Shown one piece after another: positions 32,200 through 42,578 of a stretch of DNA of 64,000 bases. The stretch's first letter is position 1, and the number at the start of each line of letters is the position of its first letter. The notes beneath the pieces were generated by a model. The model worked only from the letters and a program-made list of their open reading frames with translations. It did not search any database and was not told the origin of the DNA. The position numbers and the translations under genes were made by a program. Source of the stretch: Agrostemma githago (Eukaryota; Streptophyta; Magnoliopsida; Caryophyllales; Caryophyllaceae); NCBI GenBank assembly GCA_958450325.1, contig OY288248.1, forward strand, positions 45,584,005-45,648,004, given 5' to 3'.

Positions 32200-32920
32200 G
32201 ACGCCGGCAGTCTACCTCTAGGGTGACCTAGTAATAGCCTAATATCATTATTTTTTTGGGCTAATAGGTGTGCGCTCATGTGGGGTCCGCATTCCCCGTC
32301 ATGTACTTCTTCCATGACTTTTTTTATTGGGTTTTGTTTATGCATCTATGGAGTACTCCTTGTGGGTTTCATTTGTTTAGTAATCCTTTGTTTAGGACGT
32401 AGTGGGCGGCTTGTATTCATAAGGCTCTTTTGTTTTTGGTGTTTGTGTTAGGTGGGTATGATCTATCGGTTTTGAAGTCTAGGATCGCTTTGTACCAGGG
32501 TTCTTCAGGGGTGTCATCGGTTTCGATGTTGTGGATGTAAGCGGGTTGCTCGCTTCTTTCTACGCAAATAGGCATAGAGAAAAGGTTGTCGGGCAAGTTT
32601 ATTAGTGATGCTAACTTGGATAGGGCGTTAGCGAATTGGTTTTCTTCACGGGGTATGTGTATGAATTTGATTTCGGTGAACTCTCGGGATATTGTTTCTA
32701 TTTTGATTTGGTACGGGGCTAGGCTCTCGCTATAGACCTTCCGAGTGCCCGTGGCTTGGTTAACTACTAAGGATGAATCTCCGCGGACTCTAAGATTTTT
32801 GAATCCTAGAGTTACGACAGCTTTTAGCCCTATTAGGTAGGCTTCGTATTCGGCTGCGTTGTTGGTTACTGGGAAGTCTAGTTTGTCGGTTGTAGCCCAT
32901 TGGTTATTGGTTGTGTGGGT
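32200..32920 (-). pseudogene. Tat-like extra RNase H and start of integrase (copy 1)
   Basis: The minus frame reads TNNAAEYEAYLIGLK, VRGDSSLVVNQATGTRKVY, then FTEIKFIHIPREENQFANAL and SKLASLINLP. This matches the archaeal-like second RNase H of Tat-type elements (AAEYEA and RGDS blocks, PREEN..ADALA-type end). Downstream is the linker to integrase (GLLNK..NPQGVLHRCI) with stops. The first catalytic block of the domain and all of protease-RT are missing: gag lies only ~380 bp away. The X solo LTR interrupts the integrase side. Confidence 0.75.
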
Positions 32921-33299
32921 TTCTCATGTTGTGTTTTCTGGTTGGGAAGTCAGTTATGGATTGAGCTTAGGGTAATCGTTCCTGATCTCTTTTAGGGTGA
33001 AATTAAGTGGGCCGTTTGTTGTAGCCCTTATGCTTTGATTAATCGCTGTCGATAAATGGCACAACATCGAGTTTCAAGCGGAAAAGTGCGTTATTATAAA
33101 TCGAGCAATTGTCGAGGCGCGTTTGTAAAAAAAACGGTCGTTGTTTTAATTATTGATGATAAGCAGGCTAGGTGCCCGAGATATTGTTTAGTGGAGGTGA
33201 AGGACAGGTCCCCTCGCACCTCCTCGACTTGATACAAAAAGGAGGGACATTTATTATTATTTAGTCTAAGCCCTATAAATGAACTAGACTCTAACAAAG
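32921..33299. other. Junction region between Tat gag fragment and RNase H fragment
   Basis: No coding motif. Similar in part to 3362-3589. Protease and RT would normally lie here, so a large deletion is inferred. Confidence 0.5.
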
Positions 33300-33880
33300 A
33301 CTGGCTATGTCTTTAAGCATTGAGCCTTCCTCCTGGGAAGAGCACCTTGATGGCACCGTCTATCTTAACCACTATAGAAGTGGTTGCCTAGTTGCTAGTT
33401 TCCCCGAAGGTGAGATGCGCCGTCTGTGCTCTCACAGAAGGGAAGGTTCCGACATCCACCAAGTCCTGGATGTCGTGTTTGAGGCAGTTGCAGTCCTCCG
33501 TGTCGTGCCCCCTGCCCTGATGATATAGGCAGTAGGCACTGGGACAGGTCATCGTTGGCAATTCTAGGGGCCTCTACGTAGGTCATGCCTAGGTCTGTCA
33601 GGCTCCTGAAGGGATGCCCCCCGAGGGCTGGGACGAACCTAGTCGGCTTGAGTCTCATTCTGTCTCTAGGAATGAAGGGCTTTTCATCTATCTCCTCTTG
33701 TGGGAGGTTTTATGTTTGACCCTCTGTTTTGTTGGCAGCTCCTCCCAACTTGCCGAGTTAAAGGAGGATGTTGTCGTGAGTGGCGGTCATTTGGGCCATG
33801 ATGTTTTGGAGTTCTTTGACAAGTCCTTGCATGGTGTTGAGTTGATCGAGGTTGTTGCCGGAGGATATCCTTAGATCTAC
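33300..33880 (-). pseudogene. Tat-like gag fragments (copy 1)
   Basis: The minus strand has YHQGRGHDTEDC followed by LKHDIQDLVDVG (Tat-type Gag knuckle region), and nearer 33840 LNTMQGLVKELQNIMAQMT, a predicted coiled N-terminal segment. The fragments lie in different frames with stops. Confidence 0.65.
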
Positions 33881-34246
33881 GAAACAGAAATGAAGATGAG
33901 TCTGGATACACCATATGACTTAGAGACTTGAGGAGTGCTCGTAATTGAGCGACACAGAAACGAGACCCTTGATTCGCGCGTATTTGCGGTCATCGAATTA
34001 GGAACTTGGGTGCTTTAGACTCTTGGTGTATTCGGCATAGTGCCTAATATACTTGTGTCTCTGGAACAAGACGACTTGACATAAATCTCGGGACTGAGAT
34101 TGAAAAAAGAGGACTTCTCGAGATGAGACGACCCCAAATGTAAAACCTCGAACGGAGGCGACCCTAGTAACTAACACAGACAGTTAATCACACAGTTGCA
34201 CGACGTAATGAATTGACCTCGATCCCGGCTCGGAATCAAAGAGTAG
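33881..34246 (-). other. Tat-like leader between primer site and gag (copy 1)
   Basis: Collinear with the inverse complement of about 63240-63600 in the plus-strand Tat element. Non-coding. Confidence 0.65.
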
Positions 34247-34415
34247 GTAGAACCTCCTCAGAGAATATAAGGTTTTCATGAGGCTGATCTTGAGCCGCCA
34301 TCCAAGCACGAATACCTTCGTTTAAGAGAATATTTTTGGTGTAGAAAGTCTCAAATTCAGGATCTTCGGCTGCACGGATTTCCTGGGAAACGAAGTCATA
34401 GGCACGTAGGTTCAA
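34247..34415 (-). pseudogene. psbD: Plastid psbD fragment in nuclear DNA (NUPT)
   Basis: The minus-strand translation contains RAYDFVSQEIRAAEDPEF and then LLNEGIRAWMAAQDQPHEN, the C-terminal end of photosystem II protein D2. The reading frame is open, with about one visible change (Ser for Pro in the IFPEEVLP segment) relative to the usual plant protein as I recall it. Only ~168 bp are present. It is flanked by copied local sequence (GAATCAAAGAGTAGGTA at 34233-34249 and again at 34477-34493), so it is filler DNA at a rearrangement breakpoint, not a gene. Confidence 0.85.
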
Positions 34416-34492
34416 TATTCGGCTGATCTTAGACTCTTGATGTATTCGGCATAGTGCCTAATATACTTGTGTCTCTGAATCAAAGAGTAGGT
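34416..34492. other. Templated filler copied from nearby sequence
   Basis: The block around TATTCGGCATAGTGCCTAAT (34443-34462) repeats 34031-34050 in the same orientation with flanking sequence, and GAATCAAAGAGTAGGTA repeats 34233-34249. Such patchwork is typical of break repair by local template switching. Confidence 0.8.
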
Positions 34493-36471
34493 ACAAGAAA
34501 TTGCTAACTATGATGATTGGCGATGATGAAGGTGGACTAACAATGAACTATGTATAACAAGAACTAATAAGAACACTAGAGCTAAATTGAAACAATAAAC
34601 TAGAAGAATGATTACTAACAAGATGGAGAAATCAAATATGGAAAGGGGTAGGGTTAGGTTGGGTTCATAAGTGTAGTAGTATAATTGGGTAATCAAGGGG
34701 TGTAGGTTTAACCTAGTTTCTAAGGTCGGTCCGCGCTCTTGCGTCAAAACCAATATCCGCACTCTCGTGTCCAAGACAAAACCCGAATACTCATGCAAGA
34801 TATTACCCAATACACAAGAATTCAACCACAAATCAATCACACAATGAGAAGATGAAAACAAGGATGAGAAGCATGGCCACTACAACTCAAACAAGCAATT
34901 CAACAAACACATAGAGTGCTCAATATGTGACTAGTAACAAAGGACTCACCTTTACCCTCAATCAAACCCTAATCACCCATAATCCACACTTAATCCCCCT
35001 ACTAACCCCACAAAAAGTCTACTCACACATAATCAAACTAATACTAACACTAACAAGAGGAAACAACACAATAACCCTAGCATTCATAATGAACTAACAA
35101 GAACAATGAACAATAATCAAAGATTAAAACTTGAAGAATTAAACAAGGATTAAGAGTAAATAGAGTAAGAAGATTATACCTAGGGCAGAGCACGGATCGG
35201 ATATCCGATCCGAATCAGATTTTCGGATCGAATATTCGATCCGAAAATCCGAAAATTTTAATATCCGATATCCGATCCGAATCACTTCGGATATCCGAAT
35301 TTTAATATCCGAAAATTTCGGACCGGATATCCGAAATATCCGATATCCGATTTGGTTGAGATTTTTGGTTAAATAAAATTCTAAAAGAAGTTCAATTCAA
35401 CTAGAAAAATCCTAATCTTAATTAATCTAGTATTTTACGGAGTATATTATTCTATATATTAAGGTAATACAAAAATATCATCAGGCTTAGCGTAAAATAA
35501 ATTAAATTATAACCTACTTACCTTAGAATACACTAACCCAATAAAAAAATTACAAAAATAACTCATTGTTCGGATCGGATCGGATATCCGAAAAAATTAT
35601 TTTGGATATCCGAATCTGATCCGATATCCAAAATTTTCTGATCGGATATCCGATCTGAAATCATTTTTCGGATCGAATATCCGGTTTTTCGGATCGAATA
35701 CGAATCGGATAACGGATCGGATTCGGATAGTCGGATAATTTGCTCAGCCCTAATTATACCTACTAACAAGAGGATGAAAACATAATAACTTGCATTAATA
35801 AGAAAAACCCAAAACAATCTTCCAAGGTTGTCAAGCTTGGATGAATCTTGAAGAATTCCCTTAATACAAGATTAATCACTAAGATTAAACTAAGATGAAC
35901 AAAGGATGAAAGAAAGATTAAACTAAGGTTTAAGAGAGTCTATCTAGGATTTAGAATAATGTAGAGGAGGCTAAGGTGCTTAAACAATACAAAGGAAGGG
36001 TATTTATAAGGTTACAAGAGTGAAGGAGAAGAAAAGAAAGTCACGCGGCTACAGCAGCTCCTTCCCGGTCGGGATGGATGGTCCCGGTCGGGATGGCCCA
36101 TCAGTGGGTGTTGTTTTCGCGCACTCCTTCCCGGTCGGGATGGCTACTCTTCCCGCCCGGGAAGGGTCTTGTAGGCCTCCCTTATGGTCCCAAAGCTCCC
36201 TAGTTGCTCTTGTTAGGCTTCTCATCGATTCTCGGTGCTCGGGATCGGGTCCAAGGGCCTCGGAAATGGGTCCCAAGGGCTCAGGATCGAGTCTAAGCCA
36301 CTGGGTGATCGTAGCTTCTCTTTGTTGGCTCCAAATGTGTCGGAAACGAGTCGGAATCGTTCCATCTCTCCAATAATGGTCTTGGGAACCTAATACGAAC
36401 TAGAAGAAGCATAAGTAGCCTAGAAACCGGGACCAAACACAACAAATATGCACTACAAACTACACTTATCA
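34493..36471 (-). mobile_element. X LTR, copy 2, larger inverted part
   Basis: Inverse complement of most of 30572-32199, ending at 36471 next to GCGTC (the complement of duplication GACGC). Its last ~170 bp are missing here and instead lie at 41101-41265 in the opposite orientation. It lacks about 30 bp present in X copy 1 between short direct repeats, and it carries a hAT MITE absent from copy 1. Confidence 0.85.
35181..35752. mobile_element. hAT-type MITE (572 bp)
   Basis: Terminal inverted repeats TAGGGC(A/T)GAGCA and TGCTCAGCCCTA with an 8-bp duplication ATTATACC (35173-35180 and 35753-35760). The paralogous X copy at about 31340 has one uninterrupted ATTATACC-like site. The body is AT-rich with many overlapping CGGATATCCG-type palindromes at both ends and no transposase. 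Eight-bp duplications and the TAGGG..CCCTA ends fit hAT elements. Confidence 0.9.
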
Positions 36472-36476
36472 GCGTC

Positions 36477-37413
36477 ACGTCTGTCATGGTCACAATTGCC
36501 AAATATTCACCAACATCCAAAACATACCACCATACCCACTCCACACCACAACCACACCCTGGCCCTTCCCAACTTGGGGAATTGACATCATAGGAAAGGT
36601 ACATCCATTCGGAATCGGTGGACACTGTTTCATACTATTGGTCGTTGATTACTTTAGCAAATGGGTAGAAACAGCCTCTTACACCATACTAACCTCCAAA
36701 CAAGTAGTCAAATTCCTACAAAACAACATTATCTGTCGCTACGGCATACCACACGAAATCATCAACGATTAGAGGGCTCATTTCAGGGCCGACACCCAAA
36801 AACTCTTAGACAAATACAAAATCCAAATACACAAATCCTCATCCTATCGACCTCAGACAAACGTGGCTGTAGAGGAAGCAAACAAAACCATCGCTACCAT
36901 CCCTTAAGAAAATGATAGACAACTACCGGGATTGGCCAAACAAAATACCCTTTCGCATTATGGGGATACCGAACCCCCACCGGAGCCACATATTACCTAA
37001 CCTACGGCTACGAAGTCGTGCAGCCCATAGAGTTAGAAATATACTCACTAAGGATACTAGCCGAAAACGGCATTCCCAAAGAAGAATGGAACCGAAAATG
37101 TTACGATGAGCTAGTACTCCTAGATGAGCGTAGAATACACGCACTGTCCGACGTGCAAGCCTACCAACAACGAATACAGCGAGCCTTTAACAAACGGGTA
37201 AAATCCCAAAACATACATGACGGAGACTTAGTGGTCAAATCCATTAGAGCACCCCTCCCCGTCGACCCTAGAGGGAAATTCAAACCAAACTGGACGGACC
37301 CCTACCTCGTCAAGAAGATACTCACGGGAGGCACCGTGATCCTTACTGACCTAGACAGCCAAGAATTCTCGACTCCAACCAACATGGACCAACTCAAACG
37401 ATACTACCCCTAA
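36477..37413 (+). pseudogene. Tat-like integrase, core and C-terminal domain (copy 2)
   Basis: Catalytic blocks are visible: GIDIIG (first Asp), YGIPHEIIND (second Asp), and AVEEANKTI (Glu). They are followed by LWGYRTPTGAT, QPIELEIYSL, FNKRVK, DPRGKFKPNWTDPYLVKKIL and the end MDQLKRYYP. A stop at 36770-36772 directly after the second catalytic Asp and a frame change near 36900 kill it. It is convergent with the DUF7745-like gene at 38200-39627. The ~390 bp at 36477-36868 are what copy 1 lacks at element F. Confidence 0.85.
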
Positions 37414-37711
37414 CCTCCTCCGCAACCTCATCATGATCTCTAAACTAGGGTGAAAACCCATGCAAAACGCTTAAAAAATAATTCGCACCGATAATTGGCA
37501 TAACGAGTCTAAAGTAAAATCACTCTCATCTAATATGAACTACGAACATGGTTTGATTCCGTCCAAACACGGATACGTAGGCAACCCTTCCAAGGGTATA
37601 ACCAATAAAAATAACAAAAAAATCGATTACTCGATTCACATGGAAATTGGAACTCCTTCCCTACATTCCGGTTAACGAGTGATTTCAATGACGAAGCACA
37701 AACGAAGACCG

Positions 37712-37948
37712 AGGACGGGGTGAAAACTCGAAAGGGCGCCCCGGGTAAAATGAAGAAACGAGTGGCGAGCCGTCATAAAAAAATGACGAGCCGAGGACGG
37801 AATGAAAACCCAAAAGGGTGCTCCAAGCAAAATGAAGAATCGAGTTGCGAGCCGTAAAAAAAAAACGAAACAAAAAGGTGAGCCGAGGACGGAGTGAAAA
37901 CCCGAAAGGGCGCTCCGGGTAAAATGAAGAATCGAGTTGCGAGCCACC
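37712..37948. repeat. Tandem repeats between convergent integrase and DUF7745-like gene (copy 2)
   Basis: Inverse complement of the array at 21482-21722, three units with CGAGTTGCGAGCC and CCCGAAAGGGCG. The copies differ in a few bases. Confidence 0.85.
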
Positions 37949-38199
37949 ATAAAAAATAATAAAAATGTGCTTCTCATTAATAAAAAAAATCAGAAATCCA
38001 GCCTTTGTCGAGGCCCTTTACATCGAGCATCCGAAATCTGGATACCCTAAAAATGACAAGGTGTCAAAACCCTACAAAAGAACACTAGTACTAATACGTC
38101 ACATAATATCAATTAATAGAACACAGTACTAAATGGCTAAACTCTACCGGTCCAACTTTCCTCTTTTTCTTGCCATTCGGGTGTGCTTGTTCCGGTCTC

Positions 38200-38627
38200 T
38201 CACCATCGACCCCTCCGAACACAAGCTTCCACCACCCTAACCAAAGGCGAGCCCAGCCAATCACATTTCCACTCATCACTCACACTTTCAATACAGGTCT
38301 TGTCAGTCTTGGCCTGTTTAGATGAACTGACAGCACTAGGATCGGTAACACTGTCTTTGGTCAAGCGCTTAGTGATGTTGTCTTCAGTCGCCTCCTTATC
38401 TTCTAGCACCGCGGTCTTCGAAGCATTCGACTTGTCCTGCCCTAGCGGATCTTCATGAGCCCCCCGCCGGGAACAAGCAGAGTCAGTCGGTCGAACAACT
38501 TCTATAACAAGGGGACGTGAAAACCTTCGTCTCCAAGACATCTTAAATTCCCCAAGAGAACTTTCCGTCCACGGATCAAACTTAGGAGCACCCCTAATAA
38601 CCTCTTATCCAGTTCACCCTACACCCA
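38200..38627 (-). pseudogene. DUF7745-like antisense gene, copy 2, C-terminal part
   Basis: Open frame nearly identical to 20886-21227. It is separated from the N-terminal ORF by the in-frame stop at 38779 and further stops. The region around 38625 shows the intact ...AAATGGGTGTAGGG... target (inverse) that element A occupies in copy 1. Confidence 0.65.
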
Positions 38628-38778
38628 TTTAGCGCGACAACTCGCTCGGGTAAATATAAATTGGATCTCTTAAGGATAATATCTGCATAGCATGAGTCGA
38701 GGATGAGAATGGAAACTCGGCCTGTCCACTGATATGCCACCACGGGGTTATCCACCTGATATCAACTCGCCCATTAGC

Positions 38779-39627
38779 CTACAAGTAGGAATGCCACCCT
38801 TCCTCGGTATAACCATCGTTCCATGCTTGCACCATCTTACGACCCGTGAAGCCTTTATAGCTATAGCCCTTGACGGACCGAGGAGGGTCGACCAAACCAA
38901 GCCTCTCCTGTAGCCAAACCTGCACAAACCACAACACAATGTCACACTTTTGAATAAAGGCAAGTGACGAAAAAGGAAAAGAAGCAACCTGATATACCTG
39001 CAAAATGATCTTAGAACCCCAAAAGGGAGCACGATGCATCCGGGCACGAGCATCAAGACCTAGGATAAGCTCACCCAGAATAAGTAGAGAGGGTGATCGC
39101 TCGTGCTCTATCCCCATTACAACATCCAAAACACAAGGATTACCCCAACCTTCATGCACCAACGCGTCCTCAAAAAGATAGTAACATGCCACCGCAATAT
39201 TAAAATCTCGTCTACAAGCCAGAGGTGAAATATCACGAGAACCCTTATGTGAGAACGTCCTAAAAAGCAACTCTAGGTCAATACCACCTTCCCCAAAGAA
39301 AGCTTTAGCCTCTTCCAAGGAAATATCCAAAAAATGGCGAAACCGTTCCACAAAAGCATCGTCTCCTAGGGGTACACAAGGTCGAACCGAACACCACCCG
39401 CCTATAACATCTAGCTCCTCGAGAAGAGGACAAACCTTACCTCCAGGGAAAGCAAAAACATGATTCTTAACATCCCAAAAACTAAAGCACGCCAACAAGA
39501 AGTCGTCTTGAACCTTAACTTGCCTTAACACGATAACCGTAGACAAACCATCACTTGGACAAACCTCGAGGTCACATTTCTTAAGACGACCCATCCACTC
39601 GGATAAGGCACCCCTAAATTTCGACAT
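38779..39627 (-). CDS. DUF7745/plant-mobile-domain-like antisense ORF, copy 2 (282 aa)
   Basis: The best preserved of three copies. Starts MSKFRGALSEWMGRLKKC. Blocks: DFLLACFSFWDVKNHVF, FAFPGGKVCPLLEEL, ISLEEAKAFFGEGGIDLELL, ACRRDFNIAVACYYLFED, NPCVLDVVMGIEHERSP. A 78-bp intron-like segment (38920-38997, GT..AG) is in frame, so the ORF reads through whether or not it is spliced. After it come VWLQERLGLVDPPRS and a stop at 38779 that may be premature, because copy 0 reads on at this point. The pattern resembles DUF7745 and the plant mobile domain, found in antisense ORFs of Tat/Ogre elements. Those domains are thought to be of transposon origin; the role here is unknown. It reads toward the integrase on the other strand. 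Confidence 0.6.
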   Translation of the reverse strand: MSKFRGALSEWMGRLKKCDLEVCPSDGLSTVIVLRQVKVQDDFLLACFSFWDVKNHVFAFPGGKVCPLLEELDVIGGWCSVRPCVPLGDDAFVERFRHFLDISLEEAKAFFGEGGIDLELLFRTFSHKGSRDISPLACRRDFNIAVACYYLFEDALVHEGWGNPCVLDVVMGIEHERSPSLLILGELILGLDARARMHRAPFWGSKIILQVYQVASFPFSSLAFIQKCDIVLWFVQVWLQERLGLVDPPRSVKGYSYKGFTGRKMVQAWNDGYTEEGWHSYL

Positions 39628-40573
39628 GACTCAAAATTATACGTACAAGCTACAAAGACACTATGGGTAATCTAGTACGTCTAAAACAAGTACCCATAAC
39701 CCGCATATATAGCCTTAATCCCACAACAATTAGGAAACTACGGAAAATTTCCATAAACAAGAACCTGGCGCCCGAGCCCAGGCGCCCAAATACCGAGCCG
39801 CCCGAACCCAGGCGACCCGGAACCCACCGACCCCGGCCCAGGCATTCGAACCAGAGGTTGTCAATCTCCCAAGCACCCAAAAATTACACGGTCAGCCACG
39901 CTTTACCCCATCAGTCACCACCTGACAACCCCGGACGTCGGGAACGACCTCTTGAAGTCACTAAAACCCTTTTCGAAAGTCGAAATAACCACGCCAGAGT
40001 GACGAGACCATACGGACGACACATTTCGCCCGTCGGATCCACCCGACTTAGACGTTTTTTTTTCTATTTTCTTTTTAGGGGGATAAGCTACCCCACCTAG
40101 GCATGTTGTAGCCTTTAGTGGCATCATTAATTCGCGTCTGTAACCCAGTACGGCATTATCATGAATATACAAAAGTGTTCTAACTTTTTTTTTCAAAAAG
40201 TGGTCTAACTTTTTTCTTTTTGTAAACACGAATGTCGGGACAATCACGCTTGTCTCCCAAGGCACTCAGTCGAAACATTTTAACTATAAGAGCGTTTCTC
40301 ACATTTCACACGTCTCGAGTCAAACATCTTAACCAACGTACTACTTGATCCAACTCCCGGCTCAAACTAACGCATTCCATGAATTCCGAAAATCATTTGT
40401 ACTCTCATGCAATCCTAACGCATCCTAAACTACGACGAAATCGCAAATAAATCGAACTTGAAGTGATTACTTGTCATCTAGGTTAACATTTCACAAGACA
40501 AAACGCAAGACTAAATACTAAAAGTCTAAAATATACAAATTATACAAATCCAAACATAAACCGAGTTCATAAA
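39628..40573. other. Region upstream of the DUF7745-like gene (copy 2) and spacer
   Basis: No convincing gene. GC-rich GGCGCC(C/T)-type repeats at about 39770-39840, A/T runs near 40060 and 40185, and the empty element H insertion site near 40255. Confidence 0.5.
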
Positions 40574-41100
40574 CTAGAGAGGACCCCTAGAGGCTGCACC
40601 TATAGCTATCACAAACTCAGCGACGTTATCATCCAAGCCTAGATCCTCCAGCTCAAAAAGAGGAGACTTGGTGCCATCCATACCCGACAGCATATCTAGA
40701 GTAGTTGTCTTGGGAATCCCTCCAACTTCCTCGGTGGCAACCGTGACATGCCCCCCTGCCTCAGCCTCGACCTCAGCCTCAACCTCCCTCTCCACCTCAG
40801 TTCCTAGCCTGGCCTCACCCTGCGCCAAGGTCTCGCCCTGAGTCCGAGCCAACCGCTCCTTGAGCCGGGCAATCTCATTTTCTCGAGATTGCAGGAGTTG
40901 CGGCAACTTGGCATCTTCCGTCTCGAGCTCGGTCACCCGAGTCGCCAACTGCCTCACCATATCCGGAGTATCCTGCAAATATACCTGTACTTTAGGAAAA
41001 AGCACAACCAGCCTAGAAAACCGACCCTAGGTACACATACTCACCGATCGAGGCCCCGAAGTATCATGGGACGCCCTCGAAGCATAGGCCCTCGACGCAT
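40574..41100 (-). pseudogene. Plant-mobile-domain-like antisense gene, copy 2 (last two exons)
   Basis: Last exon 40574-40972 encodes the same coiled-coil and acidic repeat region as 7065-7463, with the changes DTPDMV...ETEDAKLP and an EAEAGG in place of EAEAEG. The preceding exon is cut at 41100, where a short duplicated GCCCTCGA(C/A)GCATAG stretch marks the inversion breakpoint. The upstream exons are missing. Confidence 0.6.
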
Positions 41101-41265
41101 AGTCTCCCTTTGTGTTGTGTTGGTAATTTAGTCTTGTTTGTGAGTTGACCCTAGTCTAGACAACCTCTACCGTCCCCGTGGACTCGACCCGACTTACCCT
41201 AGCTACCCGTTAGGATTAGTTGGTATTACATGTTGGTTGGGAACCACGGCAAAACCCTACCATCA
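41101..41265 (+). repeat. X LTR, copy 2, distal end left outside the inversion
   Basis: Matches 32035-32199 including the CCCTACCATCA end and the following GACGC. It completes the X LTR whose other part is at 34493-36471, about five bp being lost at the junction. Confidence 0.9.
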
Positions 41266-41270
41266 GACGC

Positions 41271-41652
41271 CGACAGTCTACCTCTAGGGTGACCTAGTAA
41301 TAGACTAATATCATTATTTTTTTGGGCTAATAGGTGTGCGCTCATGTGGGGTCCGTATTCCCCGTCATGTACTTCTTCCATGACTTTTTTTTATTGGGTT
41401 TTGTTTATGCATCTAAGGAGTACTCCTTGTGGGGTTCATTTGTTTAGTAATCCTTTGTTTAGGACGTAGTGGGCGGCATGTATTCATAAGGCTCTTTTGT
41501 TTTTGGTGTTTGTGTTAGGTGGGTATGATCTATCGGTTTTGAAGTCTAGGATCACTTTGTACCAGGGTTCTTCAGGGGTGTCATCGGTTTCGATGTTGTG
41601 GATGTAAGCGGGTTGCTTGCTTCTTTCTACGCAAATAGGCATAGAGAAAAGG
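41271..41652 (-). pseudogene. Tat-like RNase H/integrase linker fragment (copy 2)
   Basis: Near-identical to 32205-32585, including SMPICVERS, QPAYIHNIETDDTPEE and WYKVILDFKTDRSYPPNT in the minus frame. It breaks off at 41652 where a CRM-like element fragment starts. Confidence 0.75.
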
Positions 41653-42578
41653 GCCACGAGCAGAAGGTCCACACAAGATCATATCAAGGGTAAACGACAA
41701 TGCCCACAAGGTGGAGTTACCGGATGATTATGGAGTTCATGCCACGTTCAATGTGGGAGACCTTTCTCCTTATCTTGATGATGATGGCATTTCAGAATTG
41801 AGGACAATTCCTTTTCAAGGGGGAGGAGATGATCCGAATGAAGAAGCAACAACAAACTAAGAGTTCATTGAACTCACACTAGCTCCAAATGGTCCTAGTC
41901 CAACCCCCTTAACCCCTCCTTCAAGTCTAGTAGTGTGCCTTCTTCAAGTGCTGAACTAGCTCGTGCGAGCACCTACTTGGACCGAATAAAAGAGCAAGAA
42001 CATACATTGCTCTAATCTGATTTACAAGTCAAATAATCAAGACCATATGGATACATTAACTTGGGTTCACACTCATCAAACCTCTCATGCAAACAAGGGC
42101 TGTGCATCTGATTTAGTAGGCTGAATGTGTTCCCATTGATGCATTGTATCTAGTTGTCTAAGTTCTTTTCCCTTTCTTTGTTTGTATCACCCTCTTTAAG
42201 AGGCTTGACTATTCTGGTTGGCCTCTCTTTGGGGACGTTTGTAGGCTATAAATAGCCACCCATTTGATGAATAAAGCATTCAACTTTCATCAAACAAATC
42301 TGAGTTAAGCTTTGCTTTCCTTTTTCGTCTTTGTAGTTCACAAGACAAAGTGTTAGAGTTAGTCACGTTACAAGCTCTATACTCGCTATTTCAATCGAGT
42401 GTTTGAATTAGCACCCGCTTTGTTGAGGTATAGGTCTATCTCACTTAGCACATTGGTTAGGTTCTATCATCACTTTACAGCAACTATTTCAACCTGATTT
42501 CGTTGCTTTTGTTTCGTTCATTTCAATTTACTATCAATCTCCAAATAACTTGTTCGAAGTTCATGCCAAATCACATCA
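41653..42578 (+). mobile_element. Element K: 5'-truncated 3' end of a CRM-like element
   Basis: Starts within the integrase C-terminal region (PRAEGPHKIIS, HATFNVGDLSPYLDDDG), passes the polypurine tract and includes a complete 3' LTR. The left part is lost at a junction with Tat sequence. The frame ends early in the LTR (NEEATTN). Confidence 0.9.
41830..42578 (+). repeat. 3' LTR of element K
   Basis: 749 bp from TGATCCGAATG to TCACATCA. The TATA motif is degenerate (GGCTATAAATAGCC near 42243). More diverged than the other LTRs, closer to the H type in its R/U5. Confidence 0.85.

Noticed and set aside
34247..34415. A nuclear photosystem gene
   Set aside because: Only the last part of psbD is present, with no start and no promoter, inside rearrangement filler.
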